This document shows, piece by piece, positions 6,602-16,500 of a stretch of DNA of 64,000 nucleotides. Made by a program: the position numbers and the translations under genes. Each line of letters opens with the position of its first letter. The first letter of the stretch is position 1. The notes under the pieces were generated by a model. It saw only the letters and a program-made list of their open reading frames with translations, searched no databases and was not told where the DNA came from. The DNA is taken from positions 1,178,001-1,242,000 of the forward strand of contig NZ_RBIL01000002.1 in assembly GCF_003633755.1 (NCBI RefSeq), given 5' to 3'. The DNA is from Solirubrobacter pauli. Lineage in GTDB: Bacteria > Actinomycetota > Thermoleophilia > Solirubrobacterales > Solirubrobacteraceae.

Positions 6602-9529
6602 CTAGGGCTGCGTCGTCGACAGCGTGAACGTGACCGTCTTGCTGTACGACCCGGTGCGGAGCGGGTCGTTGGCCTTGATCAGCTGCTTGAACGTGATGCC
6701 GACCTGCTCGTTGGAGGTCGGACCGGTCCAGCTGGACTTCGTGAGCTCGATCCGCAGCGGCTCGGCGAGCGTGAACGCGCCGTTGGCCAGCTTGCCGGGC
6801 TCGCTGTGCGTCAGCGTCGCGTCACCCGCCGTCGAGATCACGGTCGCCTGGGCGGTCGACGTGTACTCGCGCTCGGCGCCCGGGACGAACGACCCGAGCG
6901 ACGGGATCGTGCCGATCGACAGCGAGAGCGTCGCCGGGACGCTGCCCGAAGGGGTGCTCTCGCCACCGACCGAGGAGGCCAGCGCGCAGCCGCTGTAGCT
7001 GCTGCCGAGCCGGTTCGCGGCGCCGAAGTCCTTCACGTCGGCGCTGTTGCCGGCGCACACCAGCGCGCCCTTGACCGTGCTGCCGGCCAGGATCGGGCCG
7101 TATGCGCCCGCGAGGCGGGAGTAGCGCTCGTTGGCCGTGACCTGGGTGTTGCCGGTCAGCGTCAGGCCGCCGTTGAACGTCGAGCCGGCGATCGTGACGT
7201 CCTTGGTCGAGCCCTCGACCTTGGCCGCGCCGTTGACCGTCGAGCCGAGGACCTGGACGGCCTCGGCGCCGGTCGCGCTGAGCGAGCCGACCGTGCTGTT
7301 CTTCACCAGCACGGACGCGCCCGCGGCGACCGTGACGGCGCCGCTGACGGTCGCGCCGTCGACGCACGTCACGCCCGTCGTCGCGTTGACCGACGCCTGC
7401 GTGCCCGTGACGGTCGTGCCGCAGGTCAGCGCGGCGCCCGGGAGCGCCGTCGCCGTGTACTCCTCGGGAACGGAGTAGTTGCCGGCCGGGTCGATCGCGC
7501 GGTGCTCGACCTTGTGGGTGCCGAAGCCAGGGATGAACCCGCCGCCCGGGTGGCTGTCGGGCAGATCCTGCTCGAACCCGGCCTTGGAGATGCCGCCCGT
7601 GCCGAGGTTGCCGTAGGTCAGCGCCTTGACGACCTGACCGGAGTGGCGGAACTCGTACGGGGACTCGGGCATCGGCTTCTCCGGGAAGCCGAAGTAGACG
7701 AACCAGCCGTCCTTGTTGAGGCGGAACTGGCCGACCACGGCCGGTGTGCCTTCGTAGCCCGTGGTGTCGTCCTTCGGGTCCAGCCACATGTCCCAGCCGT
7801 TGAAGTAGATCCCGTGCGCGTCCGTGGTGGACTTCGCCGCCGGATCGGACAGACGGCGGTGCGCGGTCGGATCGACGTTGTCGACCCTCCACTCGACCGA
7901 GTCCGACAGCGCGCCGTCGCTGACCTTGGCCACCAGCGTGTGCGTGCCCTCCGGCAGGTTGAGCGTGCCGAGGTCCAGCGTGCGGCCGTTGGTCGGGTTC
8001 GGGATCGCGGTCCCGTTCAGCGTCCAGGTGACGGGGAGCACGCGGTCGTTCGGGTGGTTGGTGTTCACGTACACGATCTCGTCACCCGCGAGCGGGCGGA
8101 CGTTCGCGGTGTGCGCGGTGATGTCCGCCTCGGCGGGGGAGGCCGTGACCGTGCCCTCGCCGACGGTGAACGTGCGTGACTGCACGAAGCGCGAGCCGTT
8201 GAAGCCCGAGTCCGTCGCGCTGTTGTTCGTGGACGGGTTGCGCACCCAGTCGATGCCGTCCGGCCCGACCGGGTCGCGGACCTCGGCGTACACGGTGGTG
8301 CCCGGCGCCAGGTTCAGCGGCTCCAGGTCGAGGTTGCGGCCGGTGCCGAGGATCGCCCCGGTCGGGCCGCCGTTGCGCCAGGTGACGGTGACGGCATGGA
8401 AGCGCGGGTTGCCCGGCTCCACCCACAGCACCTGGTCCTTGGCGACCGTGCCGGCCGTGGTGTTCTGCACGCTCATCTGGCCTGAGTTGCGCATGCCCGT
8501 GACGCGGGCGACCATGTGCTCGAGGCCGACCTGGTCGAAGTCGAAGCCGATCCAGCGCATCATCGAGTGCGAGGACGGGCGCTTCTGGCCGCACGGGTAC
8601 GTGCCGCCGCCCTCATAGGCACCGATCTTCCCGCCGGAGAGGCTCTCCTCGCCGATCCAGCGCCACCACTTCGTCTGGCGCGTCAGCATCTCGGCCGCGG
8701 TGAGGATCGTGTGGTGGAACGAGCTCGGCTCGTTGCCCGTGTAGCAGGGGCGGATCACGTCTCGCGAGGAGTACGGGTACTCGTCGGCGAGCGTGCCGAG
8801 CGAGTGCCCGATCTCGTGCAGGGAGATCAGCGGCCCCTGCGGCGAGCCACCCGAGGTCGTCGCCTGCGTGCCGCCGATGCCGCCGTAGGTGAAGGTGTTG
8901 AAGATCGCCAGCGTCTGGATGTTCTGCGACGTGCGCGGGATGCCCAGCACGGGCGCGACGTACGTGTCCAGGATCCGGTTGTGGGCCTGGTTGCCGGTCT
9001 CGCACGGGTTCACGCCGGCCGGGTAGTAAGCGGCGTCGTTGGCGCAGTTGAGCGGCGCGCCGCCGTAGACGGTGCCACGCGACAGCGGGTCGGCACAACC
9101 GTTCTGGTAGATCATCCGCAGCGCGGTGCGCTTGCCGTCGATCGGGCCCTCGCGGACGCCGGTGTCACGGACCGTGCCGTCGGCGGCGCGGACGCGGCCG
9201 TCGGGGTCACAGCGGACGCCGTAGTCGATCGACGCGAGCTCGACCGCGTAGATGTTGATGTAGTTGCGGTAGGTCCGGAACGGCTCCGTGGCCCACATGA
9301 CCGCCAGGTTGCGATCGAGGTCGCGACGGAACAGCTCCTGCTGGTCCTTCTGGTAGCCGTCGCCCATGATCACGAAGTTCAGGCGCTGGGCGGGCGGCCC
9401 GGTCACCTGGATCGGTACGACCTTCGGATCCGGCAACGGCGCCGGTGGATCCTGCGCCTGCGCCGCGCTCACGAAGGCGCACAGCATCAAGATGGCCGCG
9501 ACCGCGGCCTTTACGCACCTGCTCATCAA
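6602..9529 (-). CDS. Secreted M64-family metallopeptidase with C-terminal adhesion-like and beta-helical regions
   Basis: A 975-residue exported protein. After a signal peptide (about 1-25, ending SAAQAQ) comes a Peptidase_M64 (IgA-peptidase type) domain. Its zinc site HEIGHSLGTLADEY lies at about 238-251, matching the family pattern HExGHxxxxLxDEY. A WxxWxGEES-like segment and paired cysteines follow, then Ig/FN-like modules (about 430-560). Next is a stretch rich in short repeated Gly-Ser/Thr-Val units (about 700-860) that looks like a right-handed beta-helix. A final 110-residue domain resembles those seen on many exported proteins of this lineage. It probably degrades or remodels extracellular protein. 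It is monocistronic, bounded by a strong hairpin downstream and 120 bp from uppP upstream. That gap contains only a small GCCGGA-A-TCCGGC palindrome. Confidence 0.85.
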   Translation of the reverse strand: MMSRCVKAAVAAILMLCAFVSAAQAQDPPAPLPDPKVVPIQVTGPPAQRLNFVIMGDGYQKDQQELFRRDLDRNLAVMWATEPFRTYRNYINIYAVELASIDYGVRCDPDGRVRAADGTVRDTGVREGPIDGKRTALRMIYQNGCADPLSRGTVYGGAPLNCANDAAYYPAGVNPCETGNQAHNRILDTYVAPVLGIPRTSQNIQTLAIFNTFTYGGIGGTQATTSGGSPQGPLISLHEIGHSLGTLADEYPYSSRDVIRPCYTGNEPSSFHHTILTAAEMLTRQTKWWRWIGEESLSGGKIGAYEGGGTYPCGQKRPSSHSMMRWIGFDFDQVGLEHMVARVTGMRNSGQMSVQNTTAGTVAKDQVLWVEPGNPRFHAVTVTWRNGGPTGAILGTGRNLDLEPLNLAPGTTVYAEVRDPVGPDGIDWVRNPSTNNSATDSGFNGSRFVQSRTFTVGEGTVTASPAEADITAHTANVRPLAGDEIVYVNTNHPNDRVLPVTWTLNGTAIPNPTNGRTLDLGTLNLPEGTHTLVAKVSDGALSDSVEWRVDNVDPTAHRRLSDPAAKSTTDAHGIYFNGWDMWLDPKDDTTGYEGTPAVVGQFRLNKDGWFVYFGFPEKPMPESPYEFRHSGQVVKALTYGNLGTGGISKAGFEQDLPDSHPGGGFIPGFGTHKVEHRAIDPAGNYSVPEEYTATALPGAALTCGTTVTGTQASVNATTGVTCVDGATVSGAVTVAAGASVLVKNSTVGSLSATGAEAVQVLGSTVNGAAKVEGSTKDVTIAGSTFNGGLTLTGNTQVTANERYSRLAGAYGPILAGSTVKGALVCAGNSADVKDFGAANRLGSSYSGCALASSVGGESTPSGSVPATLSLSIGTIPSLGSFVPGAEREYTSTAQATVISTAGDATLTHSEPGKLANGAFTLAEPLRIELTKSSWTGPTSNEQVGITFKQLIKANDPLRTGSYSKTVTFTLSTTQP

Positions 9530-9649
9530 CTTCCCCTCTTCCCTCGGTGAACCCGTTCATCTGACGCTAACCGCGCTCACCGCGGGCTCGCATCGGACAA
9601 ACGCCGGAATCCGGCCCGTACGGCGTCGGACAGGGGGAGGATTGGCCGT

Positions 9650-10486
9650 TCAGGTGGCGGCGACGGCGCCGGTCGCGAGCAGGATCAGCACGAGGCTGCC
9701 GAGCGCGACGCGGTACACGATGAACACCGTGTAGGTGTGATGGGCGATGAAGCGCAGCAGCCACGCGACCGCGGCGTAGGCGACGACGAAGCTGGTGAAG
9801 GTGGCGACGAGCGTGGCGGTCCAGCCGACCCCGTCGGCGATCTCGTCGAACTTGGTCACGGCCTGGAGGAGCGTCGCGCCGGTGAGCGCCGGGATCGACA
9901 GGAAGAAGGCCATCTTCGTGGCGGTCACGCGGTCCAGCCCGCGCAGCAGGCCGGCGGACATCGTCGCGCCCGAGCGCGAGATCCCGGGGATCACCGCGAG
10001 GCACTGGGCGACGCCGATGATCAGCGTGTCGCGCCAGGTGACCTGCTCCTCGGAGCGCGTCTGCGTGGCGGTGCGGTCGGCGAACAGCATCACGAAGCTG
10101 AAGCCGATCAACGCGCAGCCCACGAACCACAGGTTGCGCAGCGTCGTCTCGATCGCGTCCTGGAACAGCAGGCCGACGATGCCGATCGGGATCGTGCCGA
10201 GGATCAGCGCCCAGGCGAACTTGTAGTCGGCGTCCCCGCGCTCGGCGGGGGAGCGGATCCCGCGGAACCAGGCGGTCAGGAACCGCCACAGGTCGCGGCG
10301 GAAGAACAGCAGCGTGGCCAGCACGGCGCCGCTCTGGATGATCGCCGTGAAGGCGGTGATGTCAGGGTCGTCGATCTGGTAGCCGAGGAGCTTCTCGAGC
10401 ACGGTCAGGTGGCCGGTGCTGGAGATCGGCAGGAACTCGGTCAGGCCTTCGACGGCGCCGAGCAGGATGGCTTCGAGCACGTTCAT
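9650..10486 (-). CDS. uppP: Undecaprenyl-diphosphatase (BacA/UppP)
   Basis: A 278-residue polytopic membrane enzyme that recycles undecaprenyl pyrophosphate to the monophosphate carrier for peptidoglycan and wall polymer synthesis. Diagnostic motifs are present: EGLTEFLPISSTGH (residues 13-26, with catalytic Glu17 and His26) and PGISRSG (167-173, with the phosphate-contacting Arg171). Length and helix count fit the family. The start ATG lies a few bases downstream of a TAGGAT hexamer read on the minus strand, so the leader is short. It is divergent from the giant subtilase, with 93 bp between them. In other bacteria extra copies confer bacitracin tolerance. Nothing here suggests anything but housekeeping use. 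Confidence 0.95.
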   Translation of the reverse strand: MNVLEAILLGAVEGLTEFLPISSTGHLTVLEKLLGYQIDDPDITAFTAIIQSGAVLATLLFFRRDLWRFLTAWFRGIRSPAERGDADYKFAWALILGTIPIGIVGLLFQDAIETTLRNLWFVGCALIGFSFVMLFADRTATQTRSEEQVTWRDTLIIGVAQCLAVIPGISRSGATMSAGLLRGLDRVTATKMAFFLSIPALTGATLLQAVTKFDEIADGVGWTATLVATFTSFVVAYAAVAWLLRFIAHHTYTVFIVYRVALGSLVLILLATGAVAAT

Positions 10487-10579
10487 CGGGCGGGCCGATC
10501 CTAGAAGGCGCTCTCGGACACCCGCTGAGAGGCGCTCATCTGGATCCGTCCCTCACGCCCAACGGTCGATGACCAGGGG

Positions 10580-13500
10580 GTGACGATCGGACGGAGTCGA
10601 TTCCTTGTGGTGCTCGCGACCTGCGTCGCGGCGTGCGTGCCCACGGCCACGGCCGACGCGGCCGTTGACCCCCAGCAGCTCGAGGCGCTCGACCGCCAGG
10701 GCGCGACGGAGATCGTCGTCCGGCGCGAGCCGGGCCTGACCGCGGCCGAGCGCGCGGACGTCCGCGCGGACGCGGACGTCGAGCTCGAGCGGCGCAGCCC
10801 GATCGTCGACACCGAGCTCGTGACCGCCGAGCCGGGTGGCCTCGCGGAGGCCGTCGCCGCGCTCAACCGCGACCCCGACGTCGTCTACGCCGAGCCCGTG
10901 ACCGTGATGACGGCGCAGACCGCCGACTCCTACTACGGCTCGCTGTGGGGCCTGGAGAACACCGGCCAGCGCATGTACGTCCCCAACGGCGGCGGCGCGT
11001 ACTACCCGTCCGGCACGATCGACGCCGACATGGACGTGCCCGAGGCCTGGGCCTCGGCCACCGGCACCGGCGTCACGGTCGGCATCGTCGACACCGGCGT
11101 GCTCACGACGCACCCGGACCTCGCGAGCCAGGTCATCACCAACACGGCCGACCCGGTCAACGGCGTCGACGACGACGGCAACGGCTACGTCGACGACTGG
11201 CAGGGCTGGGACTTCGTCACCGAGAACGCCGGGATGGGCGTGAGCGAGGGCGACGCCACCCCGGGCCCCGACAACCTGCCGCAGGACAACCACGGCCACG
11301 GCACGCACGTCGCCGGCACGGTCGCCGCGCAGGCCAACAACAACGAGGGCATCACCGGCGTCGCCTACGGCGCGAAGATCATGCCGCTGCGCGCCCTCGG
11401 CGCGTCCGGCCGCGGCTCCAGCCTCGCGATCGCCGAGGCCTTCGACTACGCCGGCAAGATGGGCGTGCGGATCGTCAACGCGAGCCTCGGCGGCCCGGGC
11501 CTGGACCAGACGCAGCTCGCGGCCGTCCAGGCGCACCCGAACACGCTCTACGTGATCGCGGCGGGCAACGACAACGTCAACAACGACGCGACGCCGTACG
11601 GCCCGTGCGCGCTGCCGGCGGCGAACATCCTCTGCGTCGGCGCGTCCGACGAGAACGACCGCAAGGCGTCCTTCTCCAACTACGGCGCGCAGAGCGTCGA
11701 CGTCTTCGCGCCCGGCACCGCGATCCTCTCGACGCACATCTCCTCGCCGTACGCGTACCTGCAGGGCACGTCGATGGCCAGCCCGAACACGGCCGGCGTG
11801 GCCGCGCTCGTGCTGTCGGCGCGGCCGGGGATGACCGCGCTGGACATCAAGAACGCGATCATGGCGTCGGTCGACGCGAAGGCGGACCTGACCGGCCGCG
11901 CGGTCACCGGCGGCCGGGTGAACGCCGAGCGCGCGCTCGCCGGCACGCTCGGGGGCGCGCCGACCAACAGCTCGCCGCCGGTCATCTCCGGCACCCCGCG
12001 CCAGGGCGCGACGCTGACGGCGTCCACGGGCTACTGGGACCCGGCGGGCACCAGCTACGGCTACGTCTGGCAGCGCTCGACCGACTCCGGTGCGAGCTGG
12101 ACGTCGATCCCGGGCGCCACCACCTCGACCTACATCCCGGGGCAGTCGGACATCGGCGCGACGTTGCGCGTGACCGTTGTGGCGACGAACCCGTTCGGCG
12201 TCGCGAGCGCGACGTCGGCGTCCGTCGGCCCGGTCACCTCCGGTGTGCCGGTCAACATCGTGCAACCGACGATCACCGGCGTCCTCCGCCGCGGCCAGAC
12301 GCTGTCCACCAGCGCGGGCTGGAGCCCGGGCGGCACGACCTACGCCTACCAGTGGCAGCGCTCCACCGACGGCGTGACCTGGACCCCGATCGGCACGAGC
12401 AACGCCAGCTTCACGCTCACGACGGCCGAGCGCAACACGCGGATCCGCGTGACCATCACCGCCATCAACCCGTACGGGCAGGCGTCGGCGACGAGCGACC
12501 CGACCGCGGTCGTGATCGCCGACCCGCCGGTCAACACCGCCGCGCCGACGCTCTCCGGAACGACCCGCCGCACGTTCGAGCTGACCGCCGCCGTCGGCGC
12601 CTGGGACGGCTCGAGCAACGACTACACGTACGAGTGGCAGCGCGAGGACGCCGGCGGAAGCTCGTGGTCGGCGATCCCGGGCGCGACGACGGCCACGTAC
12701 CGGCTCGCCAAGGACGACGAAGGCGTGCGCGTGCGCGTGCTCGTCACCGGCACCAACCCGGACGGCACCGCCTCGGTGGCCAGCGACCCGACCGCGCTGC
12801 CGGTCTCCCCGTTCCCGCCCGCCAACGTGACGCCGCCGCAGCTGAGCGGCACGCCGCAGCGCGGGAAGACGCTGAGCGCGACGCGCGGCTCCTGGACCGG
12901 GCCGGACAACGTCTACAGCCACCAGTGGCAGCGCGACTTCGGCGAGGGCTACGTGGACATCGCCGGCGCGACCGGCGCCTCCTACACGCTCGTCGCCGCG
13001 GACGTCGACGCGCTCGTGCGCGTGGTCGTGACGGCCACCAACCCGGACGGGACGATCGTGGAGGCGAGCGCGGCCACGCCGCCGGTGCTGGCCTCGGGCC
13101 CGCTCAACCAGGCGTTGCCGACGATCAGCGGGACGGCGCAGCGCGGGCTCACGCTCAGCGGCCTGCCGGGCACGTGGAGCGGGTCCAACAACGCGTACGC
13201 GTACCAGTGGCAGTGGTCGGCCGACGGCACGACGTGGGCGGACATCGCCGGTGCGCGGGCGAGCGCCTACCAGCTGTCCCCGACCGAGATCGGCCGCTTC
13301 GTGCGCCTGCAGGTGATCGTCACCAACCCGGACGGCACCGGCCGGGCCGAGAGCGCCGCGAGCGTCCGCGTGCTCGCCTCGCCGGCGGCCAACACCGTGG
13401 CGCCGGCGATCAGCGGCACCGTCCAGCGCGCCTCCGCGCTGACGGCCTCGCGCGGCACGTGGGCCGGCAACGGCAACACCTACGCCTACCAGTGGCAGCG

Positions 13501-16500
13501 CGACGGCGTGAACATCTTCGATGCGACCGGCACGGCCTACACGCCGACGGTCGCCGACGTCGGCAAGCAGCTGCGCGTCGTGGTGACGGCGACGAACCCC
13601 GAGGGCAGCGTGGCCGCCACCAGCGCCGCGACGATCGCGGTGCCGAGCTCGCCGCCGGTCAACAGCGCGCGGCCGGTCGTCACGGGCTCCGCCACGCGCG
13701 GCTCGCAGCTGACGGGCACCAACGGCACCTGGACGGGGATCGGCAACCAGGCGACCTACCAGTGGCAGTCGTCGCTGGACGGCACGACCTGGACGGCGAT
13801 CGCCAACGCCACGTCGTCGGCGCGCACGCTGACCGCGAGCGACGTCGGCCGCTTCATCCGCCTGCTGGTGACGATGACCAACCCGGAGGGCACGGTCAGC
13901 GTCGCGAGCGTGGCCACCGCGCAGGTGGTCGCCACGCCCCCCACGAACACCGCCCGGCCGACGATCAGCGGGACCGTCCAGCGCGCCCAGACGCTGGTCG
14001 GCACGCTCGGCACGTGGACCGGCGCGGACACGGTCTACGACTACCAGTGGCAGCGCTCGACGGACGGCTCGACGTGGACCGCGATCAGCGGCGCGACGCG
14101 GCCGTCCTACGACCTCGGGGTCGCGGACGTGGGCGCGACGGTGCGCCTGCTGATCACGGCGTCTAACGCGGACGGCGTCGGCACCGCGACGAGCCTCCCG
14201 ACGACCACGGTGCCGAGCGCGGCGCCGGTCAACACGGTCCAGCCGTCGGTCTCGGGCACCGCCAAGCGCGGCGCGACGCTGACCGCGAGCTCCGGCACGT
14301 GGGCGGGCATCGGCAACACGACGGCGCGCCAGTGGCAGCGGTCGACCGACAACGGCAGCACCTGGCAGGACATCCTCGGCGCGACCGGCACGACCTACGT
14401 GCTGGCCGTCGCGGACATCGGCGCGCTGGTCCGCGTGTTCGTGACCACGACCAACCCGGAGGGGAGCGCGACGGCGACGAGCGCCGCGACCGCACAGGTG
14501 GTCAGTGACGGCCCGGTGAACATGCTGTCCCCGGCCTTCACGGGCAACGCGCGGCGCGGCTCGGTGCTGACCGCGGTGCCCGGCACCTGGGGCGGCGTCG
14601 GCAACGCCTTCGCCTACCAGTGGCAGCGCTCGGGCGACGGCGGCACCACCTGGGCGCCGATCGCGGGCGCCGACCGTGCCGACTACGAGCTGGCCGCCGG
14701 TGACGTCGGTGGGATCGTGCGCGTGCTCGTGACCGCGACGAACCCGGACGGGTCCGCCTCGCGGGCGAGTGCGGCGAGCGTGGTCGTGGCGGCCTCGGCG
14801 CCGGTGAACACCGTCACGCCGACGGTCACCGGCGCGGCCCTGCGCGCCACGACGCTGACCGCCTCGACCGGCTCCTGGACGGGGACGGGCAACACGTACG
14901 CCCTGCAGTGGCAGCGTGACCCGGGCACCGGATTCGTGGACATCGCCGGCGCGACCGGGATGAGCTACGTGCTCGGCGTCGCCGACGTCGGCTCGCGGAT
15001 CCGCGTGCGGGTCACCGCGTCCAACCCGGACGCGACGGTGGCCGCGTACAGCATCGGCTCGGCCGTCGTGGCCGCCGGCCCGCCGGTCGCCCGCGTGGCG
15101 CCGACGATCTCCGGCACCGCGCGCCGCGCCTCCACCTTGACCTCGACCCGCGGCGAGTGGCTCGGGATCGAGAACGAGTACGCCTACCAGTGGCAGCGCC
15201 GCGCCTCGGGCGCGCCGCAGTTCACCGACATCGCGGGCGCGACCGGCGTCTCCTACGTGCTCGACGCGGCGGACGTCGGCGCGCAGGTGCGACTCGTGAT
15301 CACCGCCTCCAACGCGGACGGCAGCGCCGCCGCGGCGACGACGCCGACCGCGTCGGTCACGGCCGCGCCGCCGCAGAACGTGCTGCCGCCGACGGTCACC
15401 GGCGCGGCGAAGGTCGGCGCGCAGCTGACGGCGTTCCGCGGCGAGTGGAGCCCGATCGGCCCCGCGGTCGAGTACGCCTGGCAGCGCGACGGCGTCGACA
15501 TCCCGGGCGCGACGGGCGCGACCTACGTGCTCACCGCCGGCGACGTCGGCGCGGTCGTGCGCGTGAAGGTCACCGCCATCAACGCGGACGGGCGCACGAG
15601 CGTGACGTCGGCGGGCACGGCGCGGATCGCCACGCCGCCGGCGAACACGGTCGTCCCGGTCGCGCCGACCGGCACGACCCGCGAGGCGTCCACGCTCACG
15701 GCCGTCCCGGGCAGCTGGGACACACCGGGCGCGACCTTCACGTACACCTGGTACCGCTGCGCCCCGGCGGCGACGTCGCTGGCGGACGCCTCCTGCGAGC
15801 GCGTCGGCGTCGGCGCGACCTACACGCTGGGCGAGGCGGACGTCGGGCTGCGCGTCGGCGTGCGGGTCGTGGCCTCGAGCGTCGGCGGTGACGCCGTCGC
15901 GGACGGCGCGCTGTCCGCCGTGATCGGCGCGCTCGCGCTGACCAACACCGGCGTGCCGACGATCAGCGGCGCCGCGTACACGGGTGAGTTCCTGCTCGGC
16001 GACCCGGGGCGCTGGACGTTCCCGTCGCCGCGCTACGCCTACGACTGGCAGCGCTGCGCCGCCGACGGGGTCACCGGCTGCGTGTCGGTCGGTGACGGGC
16101 AGTCGCGCTACCGCGCGATCGCCGACGACGCGGGCCACTCGCTCGTGCTCGAGGTGACGGCGCTGTGGAGCGGCCAGAGCGCGACGGCCCGCAGCGCGCC
16201 GTTGGCGATCAAGGCCCGGCCGGTGCCGAGCGTGACCGTCGCCCCGGCCGTGAACGGCATCGCCAAGCGCGGCCAGACGCTGACCGCGACGACTGGCACC
16301 TGGTCGAACAACCCGACGGGCTACGCGTTCCAGTGGCTGCGTTGCGCGAACGGCGACTGCACGCAGATCCCGGATGCCACCACGGACCGCCACACGCTCA
16401 CGCCGTCGGACACCGGGTTCGCGATCGCGGTCGAGGTGACCGCGCGCAACCCGTGGGGGACGGCCGTCAGCCGCTCGGCGCCGACCGCCACCGTGGTCCC

